Assembly (NCBI GenBank): GCA_949902595.1
Contig: CATLDC010000002.1
Coordinates: 62,001 to 126,000, forward strand
Origin: an uncultured Candidatus Melainabacteria bacterium
GTDB lineage: Bacteria > Cyanobacteriota > Vampirovibrionia > Gastranaerophilales > Gastranaerophilaceae
Length of the DNA stretch: 64,000 nucleotides
Reading direction: 5' to 3'
Shown here: positions 35,656 to 43,395 of the stretch, in pieces
Layout of the letters: every line of letters starts with the position of its first letter
How positions within the stretch are numbered: the stretch's first letter is position 1
Program-made: the position numbers and the translations under genes
Notes under the pieces: model-generated
What the model saw: the letters and a program-made list of their open reading frames with translations, nothing else
The model's database searches: none
What the model was told of the DNA's origin: nothing

Positions 35656-36540
35656 ATGACACTGCTTAAAATACTTACAGAACCTGCAATCCTGATTATT
35701 ACAGTGTTCTTCCTGTTTTTCATAATGACTGTTGTGAGAAATTATGCAAAGGTGCAAAAGAATCTTAGTTCAGTATCCGGATTTTTGAAAACTCTCAACA
35801 AAAAAGAGCTTTCATACCGATTCCAGCAGCTTGATGAGTTTATGAGTGCAAACAGTTACACATCAACTGCGTGGGAGGATTTCAAAAAAGCGCTTATTTT
35901 TCCGGAAAAGTTGTACATTGCCTCCCAGAACGCAAAAACAGCAGGAGACTTTAAGCCGGAAATCTACCTGACTCTTGACGCTTCTTACTTTTTCAACGAA
36001 GAATCGCTCGTTTATTCAAAGATTAACAACAAGTTCATACAAACAATGCCGACTCTGCTTACAGGTCTGGGGCCGTTTTTCACGTTTTTAAAAATGGCGG
36101 TAGCGTTTACAGAGGTCAATTTCTCAATGGAATCAAATGTCGGAAATTCTCTTAACAGTCTGATTGCAAACATTCAGATTGCAGCGCTTTGTTCAGTGTT
36201 TGCCGTAGGGTTTTCGCTCCTGTTTATGTTCATTGAAAAAATTCTCTACAACAGGATGTGCAAGAAGTATTATCTGGAAATCCAAAAAGAGCTTATCAGG
36301 CTGTTTGATGTTGTGACAAGCGAAAAATTCCTTATCGACCTTGTAAAAGAATCAAAGATGCAGAACGTCACAAACGAAAAACTTTTAAAAGCCCTGCCTG
36401 ATAACTTTGCAAAAGCAGTCGCAAAGAGTCTTGGAGAGACAACAACTCCATATTTGGAAAACATTCTCTACAGCCTTAACAAATTGAACGAATCAATGAG
36501 CAAAAACAAGGGCGGGGATGTTGTAGACAAATTATTTTAA
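35656..36540 (+). CDS. MotA/TolQ/ExbB-type proton channel protein, ZorA-like
   Basis: A 294-aa membrane protein with three likely transmembrane helices: about 8-27 (AILIITVFFLFFIMTVV), about 132-150 (TLLTGLGPFFTFLKMAV) and about 172-195 (IQIAALCSVFAVGFSLLFMFI). The layout, with a cytoplasmic loop of about 100 residues between TM1 and TM2, and the PTLLTGLGPFFTFLK segment match the MotA/ExbB superfamily, closest in layout to ZorA of Zorya defence. It lacks the long cytoplasmic tail of classical ZorA. The OmpA/MotB-like gene follows after 16 bp. A GAGGGCGC ribosome site precedes the ATG. Confidence 0.7.
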   Translation: MTLLKILTEPAILIITVFFLFFIMTVVRNYAKVQKNLSSVSGFLKTLNKKELSYRFQQLDEFMSANSYTSTAWEDFKKALIFPEKLYIASQNAKTAGDFKPEIYLTLDASYFFNEESLVYSKINNKFIQTMPTLLTGLGPFFTFLKMAVAFTEVNFSMESNVGNSLNSLIANIQIAALCSVFAVGFSLLFMFIEKILYNRMCKKYYLEIQKELIRLFDVVTSEKFLIDLVKESKMQNVTNEKLLKALPDNFAKAVAKSLGETTTPYLENILYSLNKLNESMSKNKGGDVVDKLF

Positions 36541-36556
36541 CTGATTCGGAGCGTAG

Positions 36557-37213
36557 ATGAGAATAAGACCGCACAAAGAAGATAACAGCGAAAACAACAT
36601 TTTCTGGGTAACAATGACTGACCTTATGACAGCATTGGTACTGGTATTCATTGTCCTGTTTTTCTACACCTACATGACAAGCTACTACGAAAAAATCCAG
36701 GGCGAGCTTGAGCAGAAAAAAGCGTCCGAAGCCTTAGAGACAACACTCAAGCAGCAGAACATAGAAGCAAGTGTTGACGATGTTACAGGAGTTGTAAAGA
36801 TTTCTGATTTGGAATTGTTTGACATAAACAGTTACGAGCTTTCTGAGAAGGGCAAAAAGTATCTGGACAAGTTTGCACCGGCGTATTTGAACTCGCTTTT
36901 CACAAACGAGTACCTCAATGAGAACATCGAAAAAATAATTATTCAGGGACACACTGACTCACAAACTTTCAAGGGCAAGTTTTCAGAAGACGAGCAGTAC
37001 ATGAAAAACATGGATTTAAGTCTAAAACGAGCTTACTCCGTTGCAAACTACATGACAAACACCCCTTATAACAAGGCTAACGGAAACAGACTCCGTAAAA
37101 TGATTATTGTAGAAGGCGCAAGTTTTTCAAATCCGGTTCTGGTAAACGGTAAAGAAGATTTTAACAAAAGCAGACGCGTCGAGTTAAAAGTCGTTATGAA
37201 AACAAAAGACTAG
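36557..37213 (+). CDS. OmpA/MotB-domain protein, ZorB-like
   Basis: A 218-aa stator partner. One transmembrane helix (about 23-43) is preceded by FWVTMTDLMTALV, where Asp22 matches the proton-carrying Asp of MotB (ADLMT). A short coiled coil follows (about 48-68), then an OmpA-like peptidoglycan-binding domain with IIIQGHTDS (about 133-141) and the C-terminal NKSRRVELKV. Together with the upstream ZorA-like protein it should form an ion-driven, peptidoglycan-anchored motor. The GGAG site precedes the ATG. No zorC, zorD or zorE follows. Confidence 0.75.
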   Translation: MRIRPHKEDNSENNIFWVTMTDLMTALVLVFIVLFFYTYMTSYYEKIQGELEQKKASEALETTLKQQNIEASVDDVTGVVKISDLELFDINSYELSEKGKKYLDKFAPAYLNSLFTNEYLNENIEKIIIQGHTDSQTFKGKFSEDEQYMKNMDLSLKRAYSVANYMTNTPYNKANGNRLRKMIIVEGASFSNPVLVNGKEDFNKSRRVELKVVMKTKD

Positions 37214-37214
37214 C

Positions 37215-37472
37215 TCATTCTCCCATTCTAAACCAGTTTACAAATTTGTTAAACAAAACATTTCTCGGAATGTCTTCTTCCTTAAGTTCAGGGTCGAACT
37301 CTATCTCGCTATCGTCTTTTTCTTCACGACGCTCAAACATGTCTTCCTCTTCTTCGTCTTTACGTTTGCGCCCCTGTCGCATATACATTCCGCCGCCGCC
37401 AAGACCACCGCCGTCTTTGTAGGCTGCCTGAGCTTTTATTGGGTTGATATTACTATTAAAATCAAAAGACAT
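37215..37472 (-). CDS. small charged hypothetical protein, 85 aa
   Basis: A glycine patch (GGGLGGGG, about residues 22-29) is followed by a highly charged RKRKDEEEED segment and a C-terminal amphipathic helix with aromatic residues (NVLFNKFVNWFRMGE). No family recognised. An AGAGG site and a TATAAT box lie upstream. It ends tail-to-tail with the ZorB-like gene, one base apart. Confidence 0.55.
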   Translation of the reverse strand: MSFDFNSNINPIKAQAAYKDGGGLGGGGMYMRQGRKRKDEEEEDMFERREEKDDSEIEFDPELKEEDIPRNVLFNKFVNWFRMGE

Positions 37473-37569
37473 GGCTTAAGCCTCTGATTATACATTGCAT
37501 TATCATTATAAACTATTTTTGAACTTTTTCCAGTATGTTTATGCTAAAATCATTCTGTTGAGGTACTTC

Positions 37570-38349
37570 ATGAAAAAATTTTCAGCTTTATTTTTTGTAT
37601 TACTAATGTTAATCTCCAAAGCTTTTGCAGACGACCTGAGATTTGTTCAGGTAACAGATGTTCGACACAAAGCTGATTGCGAAAATAACACCCTCGCAAA
37701 AACCATTCAAGACATTAACAAACAAAAAAACGTAGAATTTGTTGTATTCACCGGAGATAACATTAATCATCCGACAAAAAGTGATTTGGAATCATTTATC
37801 ACAGAAGCAAAAAAGCTCAATTGTCCGTTCTATGTCGTAATCGGAGACCACGATGTTAACAAACACAAAGAACTCGGAAAAGCTCAATACATCAAAACAA
37901 TAAGAAAACAAGTACGCAAATACGACCCTGAAACACCAAGCTACTCTTTTGAGAAAAAAGGTGTAAGATTTATTGTTGCAGACGGAGCAAAAGAAGTTAT
38001 TCCAAGCTCGACAGGATATTACAAAGACGATGTTCTCACCTGGCTTGACACAGAACTCTCGCTCTATCCTGATAAAAATGTAATCATTTTACAGCATTTT
38101 CCGATTATACCGCCATCAAAGCGTGAATCATATTATACTTTCAAACCCGAAAACTACATGAAAGTTCTTGCAAAACACAAGAATGTCAAAGCCGTTATTA
38201 CAGGTCATTTCGGGGTAAACAACGAGCAAGAAGTTAACGGAATCCTGCATATATCAACAGCTCCGGCACCGTCTTACAGAATCATAGACATAATGGATTA
38301 CGAAACATCAAACCCTACAATCTGGGCGCAACTCAAAGATGTAAAATAA
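37570..38349 (+). CDS. exported calcineurin-like metallophosphoesterase
   Basis: A 259-aa protein with a signal peptide (KKFSALFFVLLMLISKAFA, cleavage near residue 20). The metal-site blocks of the calcineurin fold are present in a slightly altered form: VTDVRH (DxH), FTGDNIN (GD), IGDHDV (normally GNHD; here Asp replaces Asn), LQHFP and TGHFG (GHxH-like; second His replaced by Gly-Val). It may be a periplasmic phosphodiesterase, but altered blocks III and V make activity uncertain. GAGG before the ATG at 37570 sets the start. Confidence 0.75.
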   Translation: MKKFSALFFVLLMLISKAFADDLRFVQVTDVRHKADCENNTLAKTIQDINKQKNVEFVVFTGDNINHPTKSDLESFITEAKKLNCPFYVVIGDHDVNKHKELGKAQYIKTIRKQVRKYDPETPSYSFEKKGVRFIVADGAKEVIPSSTGYYKDDVLTWLDTELSLYPDKNVIILQHFPIIPPSKRESYYTFKPENYMKVLAKHKNVKAVITGHFGVNNEQEVNGILHISTAPAPSYRIIDIMDYETSNPTIWAQLKDVK

Positions 38350-38377
38350 AAAAAAAGGAATTCTTGTACAGAATCCC
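38348..38377 (-). terminator. terminator of the RHH gene
   Basis: On the minus strand GGGATTCTGTACAAGAATTCC forms a hairpin followed by nine T. It overlaps the end of the convergent phosphoesterase gene. Confidence 0.75.
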
Positions 38378-38456
38378 TATGGTTGTTGTTTTTTCTTTTT
38401 AATGTGTTACTCTGTCTTAATTTCTCGTGTGTTTATACCTAAAATTCTCCCCCGCA

Positions 38457-38645
38457 CTAGTCCAATAGCGCCTCTAAAATTCTTGCATTTTTGTCAGCCA
38501 ATGTGTTTTGTCTGACCTGCGAACGTGTGATGTAGCTTCTTAACGCCTCACGAATCAACTCTGAACGTGATCTGCTTTCGTTTTCTGCTACTTCGTCAAT
38601 CTTGCCTAAAAAACTTTCAGGCATTGAAATCAATACTCTTGCCAT
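38457..38645 (-). CDS. ribbon-helix-helix (CopG/Arc type) regulator, 62 aa
   Basis: A complete RHH protein: N-terminal strand MARVLISMPESFLGKID, then helix, turn and helix with SRSELIREALRSYI. Such dimers bind DNA through the strand pair. The tail (about 46-62) could mediate oligomer or partner contacts. No toxin gene is next to it, so an orphan regulator is more likely than an antitoxin. It has one of the clearest GCAATTTTT-N16-TATATA promoters and its own terminator. Confidence 0.85.
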   Translation of the reverse strand: MARVLISMPESFLGKIDEVAENESRSRSELIREALRSYITRSQVRQNTLADKNARILEALLD

Positions 38646-38692
38646 TGGTTTACTCCTTTTATACTTGTTATACTTTATTTGTGTCTCGTATA

Positions 38693-38724
38693 TATATAAA
38701 GTATTTCTGTTTTAAAAAATTGCC
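38693..38724 (-). promoter_or_regulatory. GCAATTTTT-N16-TATATA promoter of the RHH gene
   Basis: On the minus strand GGCAATTTTT (38724-38715), 16 bases ending in ATACTT, then TATATA (38698-38693). Confidence 0.5.
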
Positions 38725-38755
38725 TTTTTGAGACCAAATATTAAGAATTGTTAAG

Positions 38756-39994
38756 CTAGAGTTTTGGGCGGCAGATGTCTTTTCTGTACGAAATCCCGCT
38801 GAAATTAATCTCTTGAGCCTCGGAGTAAACCCTTTCAACCGCTCTTGATGAAGTCGAAGCAGAGGCGGTTAGGACAAGCACGGAACCTGTGTTTGCCTCG
38901 TATTCAAGGTAGCGGTTCTTAGCAACATCAGGATAATAAGTAACAAGAGTTTCTTCATCAAGGTTATCAAGTCCTGTTATTACATTTTCTTTGTTTTGTT
39001 TGTTTTTATCCACAAGAACAAGCGAAACAGCAGACTTGTTTTGCAAGTGTATTGTCTCAATTTCGTCACTGAATGAGCCTATTGTGCAGGATTCGAACAT
39101 TGAGTACAAATCTTCGTCCAGCACATCAAGCACAGCCGCTGCGTCAGCGTCCTGCATGAATGAGTGCCAGCCAAGAACATATATTCTGCCGTCATCAGTC
39201 AGAATCCCGTTCACACCGAGGATTCCAAGGTAAGGATTGCCTTCGATTTCAAGATAATCCAGAGTCGGGTATATGACGTTATCCATAAGGAAGTATTCGT
39301 GCTGGAGCGTCAGTTTGTAATTCGGTGAGCAGGCGCCCATACCGCTTGTTAGTTGTCCGCCTTCGCCTTCAAGTGAATGTTTGTAAGTAATTGAAGACCC
39401 GATTGGCAGCGCCTTGTAGCCATCTGTAAGTGCGTAGAACGAGAACGGAGTGCCATAGATATAGTCTTCAATGATTATGCGTTTATCTTTTTCAATAAAG
39501 CTTGCATCAACGATAGTTTTTGCGCTCAGGAAGGAAGTGAAAACCGCGGCGCTGTTATTGTCATTGTTTTTGAGTACAAACGGGTTTTTCAGGTTCTTGA
39601 TATAATCCAGCACCATGTTTTGTTTTTCGAATATGCCAAACTTAGGAGTTGGAATCCGCAGTTTGTACAAAATCTTCTTAGCCAGAGATTTGTCATAAGC
39701 TATTCTTGCCGCGTTTGCAACCGGAGCAAAAATCTGCAAGTTGTTTTGGGTGAATTTTGCAGCAATATCGGTTTTCAAAGCTGTTTCAGAAACAGGAATT
39801 GTCATATCAATCCCGTTTTCCATAGCGTATTCCAGAATCTCGCCCGCGTTATCTTCTCTGATATCAAGGCAGGTTGCAAACTCTTTCAGGGTATCGCTTG
39901 CAGGTGTTATATAAATATCGTGTTTTTCTGATAATTTTTTAGCCAGAGCATAAGCTTTAGCGCTGTTTCCGATGATTAAAATTTTCTTTTTCAT
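38756..39994 (-). CDS. divergent PurD-like ATP-grasp protein, 412 aa
   Basis: The overall layout is that of phosphoribosylamine-glycine ligase: N-terminal Rossmann (KILIIGNSAKAYALA), ATP-grasp core (RIIIEDYIYGTPFSFYALTDG, GSSITYKHSLEGEGGQLTSGMGACSP) and LGVNGILTDDGRIYVL. Key elements differ: the PGNAG motif reads PASDT, the nucleotide loop KADGLAAGKG reads KNNDNNSAA, and the metal-binding E-x-N-x-R-x-GDPE block reads GWHSFMQDADA. It is therefore probably not a working GAR synthetase; a true purD should exist elsewhere. ATG lies six bases after TATAAT, so a leaderless transcript is likely. Confidence 0.75.
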   Translation of the reverse strand: MKKKILIIGNSAKAYALAKKLSEKHDIYITPASDTLKEFATCLDIREDNAGEILEYAMENGIDMTIPVSETALKTDIAAKFTQNNLQIFAPVANAARIAYDKSLAKKILYKLRIPTPKFGIFEKQNMVLDYIKNLKNPFVLKNNDNNSAAVFTSFLSAKTIVDASFIEKDKRIIIEDYIYGTPFSFYALTDGYKALPIGSSITYKHSLEGEGGQLTSGMGACSPNYKLTLQHEYFLMDNVIYPTLDYLEIEGNPYLGILGVNGILTDDGRIYVLGWHSFMQDADAAAVLDVLDEDLYSMFESCTIGSFSDEIETIHLQNKSAVSLVLVDKNKQNKENVITGLDNLDEETLVTYYPDVAKNRYLEYEANTGSVLVLTASASTSSRAVERVYSEAQEINFSGISYRKDICRPKL

Positions 39995-40024
39995 AGATAG
40001 ATTATATCATAAAAGGGGTAAATA

Positions 40025-40061
40025 TAAAAAAGAGGACACAAGCCTAAGCTCACATCCTCTT
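40025..40061 (-). terminator. terminator of the aldolase gene
   Basis: On the minus strand AGAGGA...TCCTCT forms a hairpin with an 18-base loop followed by six T, about 45 bp after the aldolase stop codon. Confidence 0.65.
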
Positions 40062-40105
40062 CTTATTTAACCTAAAAGCCGAGCCAATATCTACGTGCGT
40101 AGCAC

Positions 40106-41065
40106 CTAGTCGTCAGCGTGACCAGCTGTTCCAAGAACGTCGCGCATTTTGTGCATAACCATTTCTTTAACAGCGGTTCTGCCTGGTCCCATGTATTCAC
40201 GCGGGTCAAATTTTTCAGGGTGTTCAACAAAAAATTCTCTGATTGTTGAAGTCATTGCAAGTCTCAAGTCAGTATCGATATTGATTTTTGCAACACCGTG
40301 CTTAGAAGCGTAGTTAAGCATTTCTTCCGGAACACCTTGTGCATCAGGTAATTTACCGCCGAACTGGTTGCATTTTGCAACAAATTCTTTAGGTACTGAA
40401 GATGAGCCGTGAAGAACGATAGGGAAATCGTATCCAACAGCTTCGTTAACAGCTTTCTTGATTTCAGCAAGTCTTTCAAAGTCTAATTTAGCTTCGCCTT
40501 TGAACTTGTAAGCACCGTGAGAAGTACCGATAGCGATTGCAAGAGAGTCGCAGCCTGTTTCTTTAACGAATCTGGCAGCTTCTTCAGGATCTGTGTAAGT
40601 TGCGTGTTTAGCATCAACTTTAACATCGTCTTCAACACCTGCAAGTTTACCAAGTTCAGCTTCTACTGAAACTCCGCGAGGGTGAGCGTAATCAACAACC
40701 TGTTTTGTTAATTTGATATTTTCTTCCAACGGGAATCTGCTGCCGTCAATCATAACAGAAGAGAAACCGCCGTCGATACAAGCTTTGCAGATTTCGAAAT
40801 CAGCACCATGGTCAAGGTGTAAAGCGATAGGCACTGTAGTTGTAGCAAGAGCTGCTTCAACCAACTTGATTAAGTATGTCTGGTTAGCATATTTTCTTGC
40901 GCCTGCTGAAACCTGAAGAATGATTGGTGATCTTGTTTCTTCTGCAGCTTCTGCGATTGCCTGCAAGATTTCCATGTTGTTAACATTGTAAGCACCAATA
41001 GCGTATCCGCCTTCCAATGCTTTTTTGAACATTTCGTTTGTTCCGACTAATCTTCTTTCACTCAT
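40106..41065 (-). CDS. fba: fructose-bisphosphate aldolase, class II
   Basis: A 319-aa zinc-dependent class II aldolase of the FbaA/GatY type that interconverts fructose 1,6-bisphosphate with DHAP and G3P. Zinc and substrate residues are seen in ALHLDHGADFE, VSVEAELGKLAGVED, AIAIGTSHGAYK, LHGSSSVP and KINIDTDLRLA. AGAAGGAG precedes the ATG. Codon use is biased towards a highly expressed set. It is a single-gene unit with its own terminator; a repeat element lies upstream. Confidence 0.95.
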   Translation of the reverse strand: MSERRLVGTNEMFKKALEGGYAIGAYNVNNMEILQAIAEAAEETRSPIILQVSAGARKYANQTYLIKLVEAALATTTVPIALHLDHGADFEICKACIDGGFSSVMIDGSRFPLEENIKLTKQVVDYAHPRGVSVEAELGKLAGVEDDVKVDAKHATYTDPEEAARFVKETGCDSLAIAIGTSHGAYKFKGEAKLDFERLAEIKKAVNEAVGYDFPIVLHGSSSVPKEFVAKCNQFGGKLPDAQGVPEEMLNYASKHGVAKINIDTDLRLAMTSTIREFFVEHPEKFDPREYMGPGRTAVKEMVMHKMRDVLGTAGHADD

Positions 41066-41156
41066 TTGAGTTCTCCTTCTTTCTATTTATGTATAAGAAA
41101 TACATTTACATCCTCATGAGTACTACAAAAGGGGGGAAATGTAAAGAGGGGAGGAG

Positions 41157-41342
41157 GCAGCTGAGAAGTTAAGCAGCTGGGCAGCTGGGAAATAAATTTT
41201 ATTCTCCTCTTCATTGGGAGAGGTCGCAGTTGTGCGTGAGCTTTGCGAACGCTACAAATGCGGGTGAGGGTTAATCCACCACGCAAATTCTTTCCGCTCG
41301 TCAACGATTCTTAGCTGCCCAGCTGCTTAACTTCTCAGCTGC
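41157..41342. mobile_element. MITE-like element with 30-bp perfect terminal inverted repeats
   Basis: Left end 41157-41186 starts GCAGCTGAGAAGTTAAGC and is matched, inverted and without a mismatch over 30 bases, at 41313-41342. The 126-bp interior has no gene and contains a CTCCTCTTCATTGGGAGAGG palindrome and GGTGAGGGTTAA, parts of the repeat family seen elsewhere. A related, less perfect copy is at 21272-21600. No transposase is present here. The right end supplies the -35 region (TTAACT) of the next gene. Confidence 0.65.
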
Positions 41343-41349
41343 TTTCTGC

Positions 41350-41355
41350 TATATT
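41350..41355 (+). promoter_or_regulatory. -10 box of the pseudouridine synthase gene, leaderless type
   Basis: TATATT lies six bases before the ATG at 41362. The -35 (TTAACT, 41327-41332) falls inside the terminal repeat of the MITE-like element, 17 bp upstream. Confidence 0.5.
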
Positions 41356-41361
41356 TGAACT

Positions 41362-42261
41362 ATGAAACTAATCATTGACGAATTAACAGACGAAAAACGA
41401 ATCGACGCCTACCTTGCTGATTATATGCAGGATTTTTCGCGCTCCAAAATCCAGACCGAAATCAAAAAAGAAAACATACTTGTTAATTCAAAACCCGTCA
41501 AAGCTTCTTATACAGTAAAATCCGGTGACGTAGTTGAAATCAACAAAACCATCCAAACCGCAAAAATTCTCCCGCAAAACATCCCGCTTGAAATCGTGTG
41601 GGAAGACGAAAATATGCTCGTTGTAAACAAACCGTCAGGAATGCTTACACACCCGACAACAGTCGAAATGTCCGGCACACTTGTTAATGCGCTCCTGTTC
41701 AGATATGGCGAAAACCTCTCCGACGTAAACGGAGAATTTAGACGCGGAATCGTGCACAGGCTCGATAGAAACACTTCCGGCCTGCTAATGGTTGCAAAAA
41801 ACAACGAAACCCACCTTTATCTTGCTGAAAAAATGAAAAACCACCAGATGACCAAAAAATACCTCGCTGTTGTCAAAGGCGTGATTGCAGAAGATGAGTT
41901 TGTAATCAACAAACCAATCGCAAGAAACCCCAATCAGCCGCATAAAATGGGAGTATTTGAAACCGGCAAAGAAAGTATTTCCAGAGTAAAAGTTTTGGAA
42001 CGCCTCAAAGACGCTTCGCTTATCGAAGTACACCTTGTCACAGGGCGCACACACCAGATAAGAGTCCACCTTTCAAGCCTCGGGCATCCGGTTTATAACG
42101 ACACGCTTTACGGATTCGGAAAAGTCAAAATCAAAACAGACGAGCAGGTTTTGCAGTCATACAAACTGACTTTCCCGCAACCGTTTGAGGGCAAAGAAAT
42201 CTCGCTCGAAATCCCGCCGGACGATAAAATAACCAAGGTTCTAAAGGCATTGAGGGCTTAA
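41362..42261 (+). CDS. RluA/RluD-family 23S rRNA pseudouridine synthase
   Basis: A 299-aa enzyme with an N-terminal S4 RNA-binding domain (about 10-65, KRIDAYLADYMQDFSRSKIQTEI) and a catalytic domain with the active Asp in VHRLDRNTSGLLM (about 133-145), plus KKYLAVVKG and the C-terminal RTHQIRVHLSSLGHPVYND. This layout fits RluD, which modifies helix 69 of 23S rRNA, but RluA-family members are hard to separate by eye. The transcript is probably leaderless. It overlaps the convergent gene by four bases. Confidence 0.9.
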   Translation: MKLIIDELTDEKRIDAYLADYMQDFSRSKIQTEIKKENILVNSKPVKASYTVKSGDVVEINKTIQTAKILPQNIPLEIVWEDENMLVVNKPSGMLTHPTTVEMSGTLVNALLFRYGENLSDVNGEFRRGIVHRLDRNTSGLLMVAKNNETHLYLAEKMKNHQMTKKYLAVVKGVIAEDEFVINKPIARNPNQPHKMGVFETGKESISRVKVLERLKDASLIEVHLVTGRTHQIRVHLSSLGHPVYNDTLYGFGKVKIKTDEQVLQSYKLTFPQPFEGKEISLEIPPDDKITKVLKALRA

Positions 42262-42902
42262 ATATTAAAAGATTTTCTGGAGCCTTCTTCGTGGTACAAG
42301 CCGCCGCCGCAGATTGTTTCAACCACCTTGAGCACAAACTCGCGCGAAGCGTCAGAGCTGTTCAGGAAAAACTCTCTGTTTGCAAGGTGCCTGATTTTGA
42401 ATATTGAGTTCTGGGTCTTGTCAGCCGGAACAAAAAGTGACGCAACTTCTTTATCAAGAAGCATTTGCATCATCTCGTGGCGCGAGGTTATACCTTCCAT
42501 AAGCTCATTATAATTCCCGTTAATCGCCATTATACGTCCGGAGAACATTGGCTGGGCGCCTTCTCTGAACAAAGCCTGCGGTTCGTAATTACATCTTGTG
42601 GTGAGGCTTATTGTGTGCCACAGAATATTAATAATCACAACACTTTTTTCCTTGTCGTGCTCCACATAAATGTTTTCGGTTGTAATCCCGCGCGCAGAGA
42701 AAGATTGCTTGAGCGAATCAGCGATTGCCTTGAAGTTATCAATCATCTCCGCGAAAATCTCGGTAGTGTTCAAAGTCGCATGCTGATAGTCCAAAAACTG
42801 TTTATACATGTGAGTTGAAACAAGCCCGATGCGCTCCTGGATTAGTGTGGATTTTCTAAAGGAAGTTTCCATGTTATTGAAATTTTCGTAGCCTTTACTC
42901 AA
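42258..42902 (-). CDS. hypothetical protein, 214 aa
   Basis: No family recognised. The protein is soluble, alpha/beta in pattern, with IYVEHDKEKSVVIINILWHTISL in the middle (beta strands) and helical ends. The TTG at 42902 is chosen because GGAGG lies nine bases upstream and the first ATG (42872) has no ribosome site. A TTGACA-N17-TTATAT promoter lies further up. The upstream region is shared, divergently, with the sigma-28-like promoter of the 28-aa gene. Confidence 0.6.
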   Translation of the reverse strand: MSKGYENFNNMETSFRKSTLIQERIGLVSTHMYKQFLDYQHATLNTTEIFAEMIDNFKAIADSLKQSFSARGITTENIYVEHDKEKSVVIINILWHTISLTTRCNYEPQALFREGAQPMFSGRIMAINGNYNELMEGITSRHEMMQMLLDKEVASLFVPADKTQNSIFKIRHLANREFFLNSSDASREFVLKVVETICGGGLYHEEGSRKSFNI

Positions 42903-42974
42903 AGTTATAAAGCCTCCTGATATAATTGTACACTCAAAACAATGTCAATGTAAACTGATGATTGTAAAGAATTG

Positions 42975-43001
42975 TAAAAATTTTGACACAAAAGCGTTAT
43001 C
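42975..43001 (+). promoter_or_regulatory. sigma-28-like promoter, second copy
   Basis: TAAA (42975-42978), 15 bp, GCGTTATC (42994-43001). About 75 bp from the upstream TTGTAAA repeat to ATATATA line up with the flagellin promoter region, including TTTTGnCnCAAAAGCGTTAT and AAATGTGGAAT. Confidence 0.5.
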
Positions 43002-43074
43002 AAAATTGAAAAATGTGGAATAGGAAATATATAGGGTAAAACAAACAGCAATCTCACGGAAAGGAGAGTTAGTT

Positions 43075-43161
43075 ATGGAAATTTTAAACTTAGTTTTATT
43101 CGGATGTGTTTTCTACATGGCACTAATCGGGATACCGAGCCTTTGCGAGAAGCGTAAATAA
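43075..43161 (+). CDS. hidden small membrane peptide gene, 28 aa
   Basis: ATG at 43075 has an AAGGAGAG ribosome site six to eight bases upstream. The 28-residue product is one hydrophobic helix (LNLVLFGCVFYMALIGIP, about residues 4-21) followed by LCEKRK, so a single-pass inner-membrane peptide with its basic end probably inside. Its promoter and leader are nearly the same as those of flagellin. It may take part in motility or in the flagellar regulon; no known small flagellar protein is matched. Confidence 0.6.
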   Translation: MEILNLVLFGCVFYMALIGIPSLCEKRK

Positions 43162-43165
43162 CGCT

Positions 43166-43375
43166 TCATGGCACCGGATCATACCCGCCTTCGTTGAGCG
43201 GGTGGCAGCGGCATATCCTTTTTATACCAAGCCATCCGCCTTTTAGCACGCCGTATTTTACAATTGCCTGCCTCATGTATTCAGAGCAGGTAGGATAAAA
43301 CCTGCACCTTGCAGGAGTTAGTGCAGAAATCTTCTGGTATATCCATATTAAGCCTAAGAGCAGTTTTTTTATCAT
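43166..43375 (-). CDS. yidD: membrane protein insertion efficiency factor YidD
   Basis: A 69-aa YidD: an amphipathic/hydrophobic N-terminus ([15 protein letters not shown]), then the hallmark [15 protein letters not shown] and [20 protein letters not shown] with three conserved cysteines. It assists YidC-dependent insertion at the inner membrane. It is not next to yidC or rpmH here. It ends five bases from the convergent 28-aa gene. Confidence 0.95.
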   Translation of the reverse strand: MIKKLLLGLIWIYQKISALTPARCRFYPTCSEYMRQAIVKYGVLKGGWLGIKRICRCHPLNEGGYDPVP

Positions 43376-43395
43376 AGAATCATGTTAGCAGAAAA

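Noticed and set aside
35656-37213. A complete Zorya defence system
   Set aside because: No helicase/nuclease (ZorD, ZorE) or ZorC gene is present on either side; only the motor pair is similar.
41157-41342. A CRISPR array in the CAGCTG repeats
   Set aside because: The repeated blocks are inverted ends of one element, not regularly spaced direct repeats with unique spacers.
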